A stretch of 56,413 nucleotides of DNA from Boothiomyces macroporosus (Eukaryota > Chytridiomycota > Chytridiomycetes > Rhizophydiales > Terramycetaceae). Shown here one piece after another: positions 1-10,960 of this stretch. The DNA is taken from the NCBI GenBank assembly GCA_027604185.1, contig JADGKB010000094.1, positions 1 through 56,413 of the forward strand, given 5' to 3'. Both the position numbers and the translations under genes were made by a program. Below the pieces are notes generated by a model that saw nothing but the letters and a program-made list of their open reading frames with translations, was not told the origin of the DNA and searched no databases. Within the stretch, counting starts at the first letter, position 1, and every line of letters begins with the position of its first letter.

Positions 1-63
1 AACTATTTCTTGAATATCACGTGACCACGATTTCTTGAATTTCAAACCCTGGTATTTTTTACA

Positions 64-861
64 ATGTCAAGAAGATACGATTCACAAACCACAATATTCT
101 CACCTGAAGGTAGCCAATACTAACCAAAGGGAGATTATATCAAGTAGAATATGCAATGGAAGCTATTTCCCATGCCGGTATGGCAATCGGAATCACATCG
201 AAAGACGGAATAGTTCTTGCAGCAGAAAAGAAAACCACCAGCAAATTACTAGAAAACGTTTCAAGAGAAAAGATTTACAAACTCAACGAGTACTTGATCA
301 TTAAACTAGAACCATTTGCTGTGCTGTAGCGGGATTAACCAGTGATGCAAATACACTAATCAATTACACTCGTGTAGAAGCTCAAAGATACTTGTTTAGA
401 TATGATGAACCAATCCCAGTGGAAATTCTAGTTCAAGATTTATGTAATTTGAAGCAAGGGTATACTCAATACGGTGGTATGAGACCATACGGAGTATCGT
501 TCTTGTTTGCCGGATGGGATGAAGTACACGGCTTCCAGCTCTATCAATCAGATCCATCTGGTAATTATTCCGGATGGAAAGCGCAATGTATCGGATCAAA
601 TTCATCAAACGGAAATCAAATGTTGAAGACTGATTACAAGGAAGATTGTACACTTGATGAAGCCAAATCTTTGGCGGTTAAAGTCTTGGCAAAAACCATG
701 GATGGGACTTCATTGACAAATGAGAAATGTAAATATTTTTTAATTTAGTGGAATTTGCAACAATTTCAATGGAAGACGGAAAGGTTGTGTTTAAGCCATA
801 CAATGATCATCAAATTGATGCGTTATTGAAAAAGGAAGGAGTGCGCAGTGCTGACTCATAA
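64..861 (+). CDS. PSMA4: 20S proteasome subunit alpha type-4
   Basis: This encodes the alpha4 (yeast Pre9) subunit of the outer ring of the 20S proteasome core, acting in cytosol and nucleus. The 245-residue product starts [17 protein letters not shown] and continues [15 protein letters not shown], the standard alpha-subunit N-terminal signature. Further along, [33 protein letters not shown] and VLAKTMD match the alpha4 class rather than other alpha subunits. The gene has four exons (64-109, 130-289, 310-728, 749-861) and three 20-nt introns (110-129, 290-309, 729-748). The first intron carries a perfect TACTAAC branch-site motif only 5 nt before its 3' end. The join after intron 1 rebuilds the GRLYQVEYA block, which confirms the splice. 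The start is chosen from the family N-terminus. The stop lies 37 bp before the next gene's start. Confidence 0.97.
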
Positions 862-898
862 AATTCGTTTCAAATTGTTTTATTTTTTTGTTTTTGAA

Positions 899-1848
899 AT
901 GAACGTTTTAAAAATGATAAATCCGTTTGGCAGCAGATTCATTCGACCAGGATTCAGATGGATGACTACAAAGAGAGTAAAGAGCGTTAGAGATATAAAG
1001 CACAATATTGTACCATTAGAAGCAAAGAAGGCGATCGGGTATTCAACAGCAGAATATTACGACTCGAAGCAACTGTATAAACTACTCAAAGAGAAATATT
1101 CGTTGTTGCCCTACATGGCTGACGGAGTTTACCACCTGCAGGTAAATAACGAGTCAGAAGCATTTGTATTCAGTAATGGAACACTGGTTGTCTGGGGTGC
1201 CAGTGAATCTGAAACTAATGAATTGCTTGATAGAGTAAAGACTGTAGAAATCAACTCTTACCCAAAAGAGTACGAAGTATTCAACTACGATATTGATCCG
1301 GAAAAGTAATTTGAATTAATTCTAGTCATGGAAGAATGGAGAATGATTTGCTAGTGTTAGGAAACGATTTCCCAATTGGAAAGCAGATGTTTGCTTATTC
1401 AGCTGGTATCTCTCGTTCAGTAAAGCTAGCTTCGCTAGAAGTAATGTTGGAAGACCACTTGTCCAAGAACAAGCATATCCCAGCAATTTTATTGTCAGGA
1501 AAGAAACTACCAGTGAATAGAGCAAAGATGCTAAAGAACCTAGGGGAACTATTCCATCTAAGATCCCTAGTCAACCTAAACTCTGATTTGCTAGACTTGC
1601 CAGATTTCTGCTGGGGCAGCACTAACATGGAAAACTGCTTTGAATCAATCAGTCGCAACTTGGATGTTCGGCCAAGAATAGCAATCATGAACAAGAAACT
1701 TGACTATGCAAACGAAATTGCTGAAGTTATAAGAAACCATTTGCATGAACAGCATAGCTTGAAACTTGAATGGGCTATTATTATATTGATTTCGGTCGAG
1801 ATTGCTTTTTCTACTTTACATTATTTGGAAACGGGAAGTTTTATTTAA
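899..1848 (+). CDS. RMND1: Mitochondrial RMND1/RMD1-family protein (DUF155)
   Basis: The 309-residue product belongs to the RMND1/RMD1 (DUF155) family; human RMND1 sits in the mitochondrial inner membrane and supports mitochondrial translation. The core FVFSNGTLVVWGASE, then FNYDIDPE and GNDFPIGKQMFAYSAGISRSVKLA, is typical of DUF155. The C-terminus holds one hydrophobic helix (EWAIIILISVEIAFSTLHYLE), as in the family. The first 25 residues are basic and hydroxylated with aromatic residues, consistent with a mitochondrial presequence. One 20-nt intron lies at 1306-1325; splicing gives DPENHGRMENDLL. An earlier in-frame ATG at 848 overlaps the PSMA4 stop codon, so 899 (or 914) is preferred. 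The assignment to RMND1 rather than cytosolic RMD1 relies on the presequence and the short length. Confidence 0.88.
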
Positions 1849-2108
1849 GAATATAGTTTGTTTCCCTTTCAAATATTTTGACATTGACACTTTGGATAAA
1901 TTCTTTGAGATGGTGTCTGTTCACTAGTCACTTTGGCAGTTGCTCGTTGCCACAATAAATTACAAAACAAAAGATAAACCACTAGTAAATTTAAATATCT
2001 ATTCAAAAAAGCTAAGTTTGGAGAATCTATCAGCTCCTCTACCCTTTACATTTGTAGTACTGGCCAAGTCATCAAAATCCAACTGAGTTTCACTAAATTA
2101 AATACAAT

Positions 2109-2719
2109 TTACCCCATCATAATATTCAATTTAGACTGGGTATTTTCTAATTTCTTGGCAAGCTTTGTATTCTGAATTTCAGAGTTTTTCAATAATTCTT
2201 GGCAATGACGTTCAACGGCAATTTGCTTTGCTTGCGCTTGTTCTTCTACTTGATCAAACATGTAGTCCAGAATGATCCAGAGCCTGGCCAACCTGAAAAC
2301 AATCAAAAAGTTGAAAATCAGAGTGTTTCTTGCCGACAGAGCAAATTTTAATACTAGACAGGCAATTACGACGATTGCATCGAATATTTGGAATGGACTG
2401 GACAGTAATTCAGAAATATTACTAAAGAATATTCTGGAAAGTGATTCGATGGTGAACAGGATACGCAGTGATGCAGAAATCCAGAATAAAGTGGTTCTAA
2501 AGTTAGTCCAGTAAGGCTCTGATGTAGATAGTGTATTGATTGCAGTAGTAAATTCTGTTCCTACAAACGGCGTAGCAAAATCAAACAGTACACCAAAGAG
2601 TGAAATTTCTAGGTCAGTTCATACTTACGACAGACAATTACATCTATTGCGACTAATATTACAACGGCGGCGTGGGTTCTGATACTCTCGATGTGATATT
2701 TCTCAGAGTTTACTTTCAT
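2109..2719 (-). CDS. Hv1-like voltage-gated proton channel
   Basis: A 196-residue protein made only of a voltage-sensor domain (four TM helices) followed by a C-terminal coiled coil, the plan of Hv1 (HVCN1) proton channels. S1 is AAVVILVAIDVIVC and keeps the selectivity Asp (human D112). S2 holds FTIESLSRIFF with an acidic residue where human has E153. S3 is FQIFDAIVVIACLVLKFAL, keeping the Asp equivalent to D174 but with Lys where human has D185. S4 reads FRLARLWIILDYM and has only two arginines instead of the usual three of RxWRxxRxxN. The tail from about residue 145 is a heptad-like coiled coil. One 20-nt intron (2609-2628 on the plus strand) splits the end of S1. Family assignment rests on architecture and residue pattern; proton selectivity is inferred. 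Expected role: proton efflux across the plasma membrane or a vesicle. Confidence 0.85.
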
Positions 2720-3391
2720 TTGGATTTTCGCTTTTTTGAAAACTCGTTTTATAAGAGTGAGCCTTGCCGCAAAGTTTCATCGTGCTCCCTAATTTTTCGG
2801 TTTCACAATAATGATTATGCTTGGTACTAGTTTAATGCTGGCTACATCTGATCGTTTGTCGTGTATCTGGAATACAAGATGGTTTTGAATTTGGGGCTGG
2901 TTAAAGTGAATCTTGGAGATATCAGCACAGCAAACTAGGGATGGTGCGATACACTAGACACTGATATTTTGTATCAGCACAGCAAACTAGGGATAATGCG
3001 ATGCACTAGACACTGATATTTTGTATCAGCACAGCAAACTAGAGATACTCTATTTGCTTCTCTGGTGGACATTCATCAGAATACGGTGAGTGTGCACAAT
3101 ATTCAACCATTGCATCCGCTTCGTATTACCGTAAATGTAGAGTTATTCAACAAGTATACCCCTTGAGGAACCATTATAAGTCTAAATCTTGGAGATAAAT
3201 TCGATATTTGGAGAATTCCGGTCAAACAATGATGAAATATCCAATCGCTCCTCAACGGCGGGCCTGAATATTTAAAAGTCTTTAAAAAGTCACTGCTTTC
3301 ACATTTCATCTCTGCCAAAAGATCGAAATGTGTCATGTCCAAGCCCCATCACCATTTTCCAACTCACTGAACAGAAATATTTTTCTAAAAA
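2720..3391. other. Divergent intergenic region between Hv1 and DAHP synthase
   Basis: This 672-bp stretch separates two divergently transcribed genes and must hold both promoters. The only structure I see is the 52-bp tandem repeat at 2921-3047. A 79-codon minus-strand reading frame (3103-3342) starts with ATG at its right end, but it has no recognisable domain and no neighbour link, so I do not call it a gene. No clear TATA box is visible close to either start. Confidence 0.6.
2921..3047 (+). repeat. 52-bp tandem repeat, 2.4 copies
   Basis: Units lie at 2921-2972, 2973-3024 and a partial third at 3025-3047. Each begins ATCAGCACAGCAAACTAG. The two full units differ at only three bases. The array sits in the promoter-bearing interval between two divergent genes, so it may be a repeated regulatory element or simply a recent slippage duplication. 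Confidence 0.9.
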
Positions 3392-4566
3392 ATGCTCAAC
3401 TCAAACAAACTAAGAGAAGATAATTCAAACGAAAGATTAAATGAATTGGATGACAACAGAATCAAAAAGGTCAGACCGGTAGTTCCTCCGCAAATTTTAA
3501 TGGAGGATATTCCACTGTCTTCAAAAGGTTATCCTCACTAATATTAGCTTTTGATACTGTAAGCAAAGCCAGATTAGAAGCTGAAAGGATTATCAAGTTG
3601 GAAGACGATCGTTTGCTCTGTATTGTCGGCCCATGTTCTATCCATGATGTCAATGCTGCCAAGGAATATGCCAAATTACTGGCTGAATATGCAGAAACAG
3701 TCAAGGAGGATTTGTGCATCATTATGAGAGTATACTTTGAAAAGCCTAGAACTACTGTCGGCTGGAAGGGATTAATTAACGATCCTAACCTTGATGGGTC
3801 ATTTGCTATCAACAAAGGGCTACGCACTGGAAGACAGATTCTTTTGGACTTGAATGAAATGGGTGTGCCATGTGCTGTTGAATTTTTAGATACAATCTCA
3901 CCTCAATACCTCGCAGATTTGGTTTCGTGGGGTGCAATTGGTAATTAATTTCTCATTGTAGGTGCTCGTACTACTGAATCTCAAGTACATAGAGAGCTTG
4001 CTTCTGGTTTATCTGTGCCAGTTGGTTTCAAGAATGGAACTGATGGCAACATCAACGTAGCTGTAGACGCTATTCGTGCTGCTTCGTCTGGTCACAACTT
4101 TTTATCAGTAACCAAACAAGGCTTGTCTGCAATTGTGGAAACCCTTGGTAATGACAGTTGCCACGTAATTTTGCGTGGTGGTAACAGTGGACCAAACTTT
4201 GATTCCACTCATGTTAGAGATTGTGGTGAAAGACTAATCAAAGCTGGACTTAAACCAAGTGTTATGATTGATTGCTCCCACGGTAACTCTAGCAAACAAC
4301 ACAAGAGACAAATTGTTGTTGCTCAAGACATTGTCAACCAAATGTCTGTTGCCTCTACTCCCTCCCTTGTTTCCTCTGGTGATTTCATTACTGGTGTGAT
4401 GATTGAATCTCACTTGAAGGAAGGAAGACAAAACTTGACTGATGACTTGTCTGCTCTTGAATATGGAAAGTCTATTACTGATGCATGCATTCACTGGGAA
4501 GACACTAAAGAAGTGTTAGATAACTTGGCAAAAGGAATCAGAACTAGAAGGGAATTACGTAAATAA
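3392..4566 (+). CDS. 3-deoxy-D-arabino-heptulosonate-7-phosphate synthase
   Basis: The enzyme (EC 2.5.1.54) joins phosphoenolpyruvate and erythrose 4-phosphate, the first step of the shikimate pathway to aromatic amino acids. The 377-residue product is the class I AroFGH/Aro3-Aro4 type: [70 protein letters not shown] and [11 protein letters not shown] are all present, including the metal and PEP-binding residues. There are two introns, 3528-3547 (20 nt) and 3941-3961 (21 nt). The second join restores the GARTTESQ motif. Its presence means the organism makes its own aromatic amino acids. Whether the Phe- or Tyr-inhibited isoform is encoded cannot be told. Confidence 0.97.
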
Positions 4567-4723
4567 ACTATTTAACTTCCATTTATTGTCAAGTACGTTT
4601 AAGGAATTCGTAATCTATATAGTTCAAATCATGTGGTATCTAATGAATATCTTGGAATCCTTACAGTGTGAACAGTCAACCACCAAGCTCTATTATTAAG
4701 CAGCTTGTACTATTCCCTGAATG

Positions 4724-5552
4724 CTAGAGGATATGTGTCTTGCTAGTTTCAGGCAATATTTCCGATACAACCGGTGCTTTGACTTTAGGTTTGACTTTGA
4801 GCAACGCGAGAGTTTTGAATTTAAGAAACATCAACACTACAATAACTGTTTGATTGCACTCTAACGCGTACTGAGAAAAATAGTAGTAATTATTACTCTT
4901 GTCTGTATTAGAAATATTTACAATCTGTTGAAGGCTGCATCACTACATAAGCGAATATCAGTGTTGCAGCCCAGCTATTGGAAAGGGAAAGGATATTCCC
5001 AACCAATAACCTGACCAATTCCTGCTTGTTTTTCCCTGCTGTCTTTATCCTTGCATGCAGAATAATTGTAATATAGATGCCCATGAAGTTATCAAATATC
5101 GTTACTGAAAGCACATCAATAGCAACCAAAACGAAAAAAGGCAATTCCAGCGCTGGTATTGTATTATGAAGATTATGAAGGATTATATCTAAAATATTAA
5201 CCGAGAAAAAGAATATGTATAAAGCGTTGATTTTCCGATCGGTTATTCGCTCGTCAAGCACTTTGAATATAGATAATGTTTGAACGTGGATTAATGATAT
5301 CGCTGTTCCGCTGATATGTCCCCACACTATAAGGCATGTATCATTAATTTCGTGAAAAGATCCTGGGGTATCTGGCAGTTGATTCAGTACTAAGCGATGC
5401 ACCATTCCTAAAATATTGAATATTTGCACTCCCACCATCAACCGCGCATATCTCTTTTGATGTAATTGCGAATAAAAAATATATCCAATCAGTGTTATGC
5501 TGGCTATAGTGGTGATAGACAGCGCTGCATTGGATATAGTTTCGATTATCAT
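4724..5552 (-). CDS. Seven-TM protein, family A copy 1 (uncharacterised)
   Basis: I do not recognise the family. The 269-residue product has seven hydrophobic segments and almost no extramembrane mass. After the third helix comes FKVLDERIT, which recalls the (D/E)R motif of GPCRs at that position. The short lysine-rich tail follows TM7. A 19-nt intron (4903-4921) lies just before TM7; splicing changes a stop after PSTD into YKSNNYYYFSQYALECNQTV and supplies the last helix. The upstream neighbour is a clear paralogue with the intron at the same place and an identical first-exon length of 631 nt when the ATG at 5552 is used. That is why I prefer 5552 over the in-frame ATG at 5609. A receptor role is inferred from topology only. 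Confidence 0.75.
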
Positions 5553-5627
5553 TTTTGTAAACTTATTGGATACGTCAGCCAAAAGGAACAAGCTTAAATT
5601 ATTACACATTTTTGATTATATTAGGAA

Positions 5628-6468
5628 TCATGACACGACAGCGGGATTTGAAGGTGGATTTACTTTGGTATGGTATTGTGATACTTTCTTTGAAGCCTTC
5701 TTTGCAGGTGACTTCATTAATGCCAGCGTTTTGAATTTGAAAAATAAAAGAATAACCAAGACTGTTTGGTTGCTAATCAAAGCAAATTGCAAAAAGAACC
5801 AATAGTTGGTTATTTGATCTACATGAGCAATGATTACCATCTTCTGAGGGATATAACGCGCCGTACATGAATATGAGCAGTCCAACCCAATTATTCAGTA
5901 CAGCAAAGCAATTTCCCAATACCAGCAAAGTCATTTCTTTTGTTGTTTCTACAGAATGTCTAATTTTGAACATCAAAAGCACGGTAATGTAAATGCCCAT
6001 GAAGTTATCAAATACTACCACAGAGAGCATGTCAACTGCTACCAGTATCTCAAAAGGGAATTTCAGCACTGGGTACACATTCTGCAAGTTGTGCAAGATC
6101 ACGTCCAATACATAAATTACTGCAAAGAATATATACAAAGCCCGAAGTTTGAAATTAGTTATTCTGTCATCTAAAACTTTGAATATAGTCAGAGTCTGAA
6201 TATTAATTAGCGAAATTCCAGTTCCACAAAAATGTCCAAGGGTAATCAAAAATACATCCTGAATCAAATGCACTTGCCCGGGAGGGTCTCCAATCTGATT
6301 AATTACTATTCTATGTATCAGTGCGACGATATTTGAACATAGGATAAAGATGATTAGCCTCGCGTACGACCGCTTTTGCAAATTATAGTAAAATATATAC
6401 CCCAAAAGAAAAATACAACTGAGCAGCGCAATAAATAATGAAGCATTTGAAATTATTTGAATGAGCAT
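5628..6468 (-). CDS. Seven-TM protein, family A copy 2 (uncharacterised)
   Basis: A 273-residue paralogue of the next gene downstream, in tandem and 75 bp away. Seven hydrophobic segments: residues about 8-27, 37-57, 72-95, 110-130, 140-165, 180-205, and the last in exon 2. FKVLDDRIT follows TM3, with the DR pair near residues 101-102. LQNVYPVLKFPFEILVAVDMLSVVVFDNFMGIYIT is the best conserved stretch between the two copies. A 19-nt intron (5819-5837) precedes TM7, and the join gives PSEDDQITNYWFF. The C-terminal tail is basic (KSPAKKASKK). No family name can be given; the shape is that of a small GPCR-like or rhodopsin-like protein, but I see no retinal-binding lysine pattern that would settle it. 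Confidence 0.75.
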
Positions 6469-6751
6469 AAGTGTACCTTTGAAATAGGTTTAGGTTTTTA
6501 AATTATAGGTACACGTCACTTTCATTGTTGAAGGATTGATTGTAGAAATACAATAGCCTAGATTTCAGAAAATCAAGCATATCGATTTGCCCGCTCTTAT
6601 CTTCTATGTTTGATTAAATGATTCTGATATTCCAATTGATATGAAATTTAATCTGATGCAGTGAAGATTGCTTCAGAGCCAACCGCTTCTATTGCCCTCT
6701 TTTAATTCATATGCTGTGCCTGATTGAGATTTAAAAGTTTTACGCGTTTAA

Positions 6752-9367
6752 ATGTCAATCTTGCCTCCAATTAAATCCATGAAGTCACCCATTATAACTG
6801 AGTTTGAACCCACAAAACCAGAGCGAACTCAAGTTTATGAGCCTCTGCCCACAATCAAGAAATCAAATTCTAACATATCACTATTTGAAACACCAGTTAA
6901 ACCTCTAAAACAGGAATCACAATCAACTTTGCGCAAAAAAAGAAGCGGATGGTGGGATAACAAGGAACAGAACATCGATGTGATTAAAGATTTGATTAAA
7001 AAGAGCAGTAATGTAAAGGCTTCATCGCAAGAGTCGCTCAGTTCAATTGAAATATCTACAAGTGAAAAGGAACGTAAATCGGATAGACGAAATGAAATTG
7101 GAAAGCCAGATAATCTTTCTGACATTGCCACTGCTGCTGAAAATCATAAGGATGATGTGCAGGAAAACCCAAAGAAACCAGGTGTAAAGAAAAAAGAGAG
7201 GCCCCCATGGTACAGCGAACCTCTGCCAGCAGTTGACCCATCAGAGAGTAATGAAAAGTACACGGTGATACAAAGTCAACTGGAACTCACACCAACACCA
7301 CCTGCTGGACCACGGAGGAAACATACACCCAGAAACAAGCCAACCACAGCGACTAGTCTCCCTTTAAACAAAATCGAAAAGATTGTAGAAAGTAAGATTG
7401 AACACGAGGTGGATGTAATATCGATATATCAATATTTACTGGAGAGCAACATGGAACACGCAGCTGAAAGTTTTAGAAACGAAGCAAGAATACCAGCTAC
7501 CGTTTCAAACAAACTAAAAATGGAATATTTTATAAAAAAGAAGGATTTTGGGAAAGCAGTTGTTCTTGTTCAAAAAGTAATGGCGAGTGTAGACAATCCA
7601 CAGTTGTTACCGTCTTTTGAAGATCTTATTTACGTACTTAGCAAGTATTTGTTGCTCTACCTGTATTCAATTGATCAAATACACATAGCCGATAGAACCT
7701 TGAAAATGGTAATCTGGCCATTGGTTCAAAAAGAACAAAAGAATGGCGGAGTGAGGGCAAACTGGTTCACCTCTGGTACGTACCACTAATGATAGACTAT
7801 CATTTATTAGACAATTTACTTTCAGCTTCACCTAATCCAAACAACATTTACAAGACATTTGATTGGGAAAAAGAATTGCAAAAGTTTTGGGACAGCATAT
7901 CACTGGTGAATAATCCTACTTTGTCTTCTCCCCCATTATTTGCTTATGCGTTAGCCCAGCATTTCAATACCGACTATAGTTGCGTTTCTTTAAAGCAAGT
8001 ATTTGCAGATAGTAAAAAGATTGTGAAAATATCACAAATACTAAAACAAGAAAAGCAGCAAAAGACTTTGAAGCCAGAACCAGAAGAGCCGACTTATTAC
8101 CCACCACCGCGCAAACCTCAGGCAGATTCGGCTTCCTCTGCACCGTCACAGAAGCTTTCTTTTAGCACTGAAATGTCCAAGAAATCAAAGTTTGGAATGG
8201 ATCAACTTCCACCATTAAGTTATGAACAAGAAAACACCAGCTTTGCGATTTCAAAGGCATGTGGTCCGTCGCCAACGCCATTTAGAGTAATGGATGTAAA
8301 AACAGTTGGAGACACTGGTCAAATAATTGCAGCTACAGCTGGCAGCGATAAAACAATAATAATATGGGATGTGGGAGAAAATACTATATTAAACACTCTT
8401 CAAAATAACACCGTGAAACCAATCGTGTGTTTAAACTTTCATCCCAGCTTTGATGAACTGCTGGTTAGTGCAGATATGGAATTTGATGTAAAACTATGGA
8501 ACTGGAAAGAGGGAAATGTAATTAGATGGTGGAAAAAACATCACACCAGAATAATTAACCAGATTGGGTATATACCAGGAGACGACACCAGGTAATTACT
8601 ATTAATTCAAGGGCTATATCCTGCTCTGGCGATCAAAGTTTGAAAATATGGAATATTCATTCGGATCGATCAAATAGAAGCGGAGTACATGCAAACGAAC
8701 CCATCTCCTCGTTTGTATTCTGCGGAGCACCCAGCGACCCTCTTCAACAAAAACTAATTGTATCTCTATCATATTCATTGCGCATTTATAAGCTTCGCAC
8801 ATTACAATTACTGCATACAATTTCACTAGACGACATCAAACTTACGTAAATTGCATTAATGGTAGAAAATGCCCGGTATTTCATATGGAGTCCCACCCAC
8901 AGTTTGATAATTATATTCTCATATCGTCCGATCACCAGCTTCGATTGTTCGACCTTACAACAGAGGCTTGTGTAAAGAAATACAGCCCGAGAATAAACCG
9001 ACAAGATGTACCATTAACTAATGTAGGCAAGATTAAAGGGCCACTTTAGCCCACAAGGCACATTCGTATACTCTGGAACACTAATGGACAAGAACGGCAG
9101 TAGAATCAAAGAACAAGAAGGAGAATTCACTGGCTGTTCGATATGGAAAGTGCATTCTGGCAAATTGGAGCAAAAAGATATGGATGCAATGGAGGATGTG
9201 GGTAAATTTGAGTTTTTGGATAAAGAAATTGGAAAGACGGAAGTAGTTGGTTGTAAATGGTACCTTGTGATAATATTAGGATTGTGGTGAATGATAAACA
9301 GAAAGGAAGGAAATACAAAGTTTTTATTACTGCTGGTAGTGATAATTTGATTAGACTACATTTGTAG
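6752..9367 (+). CDS. LisH/CTLH WD40-repeat protein
   Basis: The 838-residue product has a disordered, lysine- and proline-rich N-terminus (about residues 1-215), then a LisH-like motif (ISIYQYLLESNMEHAAESF) followed by a CTLH-like helical segment, a second low-complexity linker, and WD40 repeats from about residue 515 to the end (TAGSDKTIIIWDV, SADMEFDVKLWNW, CSGDQSLKIWNI, SSDHQLRLFDL, TAGSDNLIRL). The gene has five introns: 7776-7795, 8592-8611, 8846-8865, 9008-9026 and 9260-9279, of 20, 20, 20, 19 and 20 nt. Each join restores WD-repeat sequence. LisH-WD40 proteins typically act as scaffolds in ubiquitin ligases, transcriptional corepressors or cilia. I cannot place this one in a named orthologue group; a ciliary role is possible given the other flagellar genes nearby. 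Confidence 0.8.
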
Positions 9368-9502
9368 CAACTGGCTGCAATAAATAAATTGTAAAGTTTT
9401 TCTGGTCATCCTAATAGGATCGCGAGTACAATAGAAAGCAAGTCCATCACGATCTTCTTGATTACATGAAACATATTGAGTGTATCTACTTCAAATAGGA
9501 CG

Positions 9503-10501
9503 TTAATTGCCAAATTCCAAATCTAAATCTTTGAATGATTGAGCAAGAGAAAATTCATCAGAGTCATCAAGTACAATCAATTCCACCCTTTTGTAATGAT
9601 TATTTTGCGATAGATCACGTTTACATTCGGTCAAACTGGTTAATAAAGACTGTTCTCTCTCCGTAGTTTTCAAGTGTTGATCAATGCATTGCTTTGAAGT
9701 TTCCATTTCATTTTCTAATGATTGTTTCTGAACAGTTTGATATCCTGATAATCTGGATTTCATTGACTTGATCAAAGATCCCCATTTCAAGTCCGTATCA
9801 CAAATTGGACATGTTCCATTGAGAGGTATCAGCATTTCTGCTCCAGTCAGTTTCTTTTCATTTTCTAGAAATCTATTAGATAGACAGCGCAAGTGAGAAA
9901 TCATTGGACAGTTAGTTTCACTGCAAGTTAACCATCCTTTTAAATCTTCGATATCAACATTCTCACCACAAACTGCACAGCTATTAGATTCATAGATATC
10001 GTGATGCTTATATTCATTCTCATCATATTCCAACGTCTGTAACGATCCAATCGTCAGTTTCAAGTGTTTATTCACTGATCCGAGAATTGTGAATTTCTGA
10101 TAAATTGATTCCACAGTAAAGTGAAGATTTAAAGGCCACCGTTGAAAATGTTCCAGATTCAACAGCAAGTAAAGTGCCTTTAGCTTTGAAGGCAGAAATC
10201 GTTCGCTTTGTTTTCCAACAAATATTTTATCCTTAAAATGCCTGGATTTATGAGGGTTCTGCCAGGCCCATTCAAATTGCAAAGCAGCGAATTTGGAAGT
10301 GAATCCATAAACAACAATTGCCATTTCCCAAGGTCTGCTTTTAACTGTTTTCTTTGCTCCACCACTGATTTCTCCGTTATGCTGTCTTAGTCTGCGTAAT
10401 GGGTTTGGAGTCGACCCAATGTAAACAACATTCTTTTTTGAAGGTGCTTGGGATATTAGTAAATAGCACGCGTAAAACAGAGTTTGCTTTGATTGCAACA
10501 T
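9503..10501 (-). CDS. SLX1: Structure-specific endonuclease subunit SLX1
   Basis: SLX1 is the catalytic subunit of the SLX1-SLX4 nuclease that cuts branched DNA such as Holliday junctions and 5' flaps. The 332-residue, single-exon product starts with a GIY-YIG domain (FYACYLLISQ..NVVYIGSTPNPLRRLRQHNGEI..GGAKKT..RPWEMAIVVYGF, then the catalytic Glu in ALQFEWAWQNP). From about residue 180 it carries the SLX1 C-terminal RING/PHD-like zinc domain (CAVCGENVD...CSETNCPMISHLRCLSNRF...GTCPICDTDLKWGSLI). The tail beyond residue 265 is charged and not conserved. The start is fixed by the GIY-YIG domain close to the N-terminus. It is convergent with the WD40 gene, 135 bp away. Confidence 0.95.
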   Translation of the reverse strand: MLQSKQTLFYACYLLISQAPSKKNVVYIGSTPNPLRRLRQHNGEISGGAKKTVKSRPWEMAIVVYGFTSKFAALQFEWAWQNPHKSRHFKDKIFVGKQSERFLPSKLKALYLLLNLEHFQRWPLNLHFTVESIYQKFTILGSVNKHLKLTIGSLQTLEYDENEYKHHDIYESNSCAVCGENVDIEDLKGWLTCSETNCPMISHLRCLSNRFLENEKKLTGAEMLIPLNGTCPICDTDLKWGSLIKSMKSRLSGYQTVQKQSLENEMETSKQCIDQHLKTTEREQSLLTSLTECKRDLSQNNHYKRVELIVLDDSDEFSLAQSFKDLDLEFGN

Positions 10502-10960
10502 TTGAGATTTTTCAAGTAGACTTTTTGCTTTACATTTAACTTTACTAAACTCTAAATTAAACTATACTCTTTACTCTAATTTAAATTTTAAACTTTAAAT
10601 CAAGCCTAATAAACTTTACTCTAATTTAAACTTTAAATCAAGCTTTATAAACTTTAATTTAAACTTTAAATCAGTTCCAATCTAGAGTCAGTTACACTAC
10701 TTGTGTGGATCAATTCAGGATTGTAACATTACAACTTTCCACAGTAAAATGTAAACAATGGTTCAACTCCACCCCAAATAAAATAAACTAAACCAAGATC
10801 AATAGCCAGTTACTAGTACTATCAACTATCTTTATTTCTAGTCTTATTTCTCTTAATCTTGCAAGCCTCATTTTTCGCTCATTCCAAAAGGGGGCTCAAA
10901 CTCACCGCCTTTAGTGGTGAAAAAGATCAAACAAAAAAGTTGCCCCTAAAATAAAAACAC
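10502..10960. repeat. Divergent intergenic region with AT-rich repeats
   Basis: This 459-bp interval separates SLX1 and CHS7, which point away from each other. Between about 10550 and 10672 it consists of imperfect, AT-rich repeats of the form CTAATTTAAACTTTAAATCAAG, in three to four degenerate copies. The rest shows no reading frame or structured RNA that I can support. Both promoters must lie here. Confidence 0.7.

Noticed and set aside
3103..3342. 79-codon minus-strand frame upstream of DAHP synthase
   Set aside because: No recognisable domain, no ATG context or neighbour support, and it sits in promoter sequence; length is within chance.
9241..9280. Apparent frameshift at the end of the WD40 gene
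   Set aside because: A 20-nt intron at 9260-9279 explains the frame change exactly and restores W-IVVNDK.
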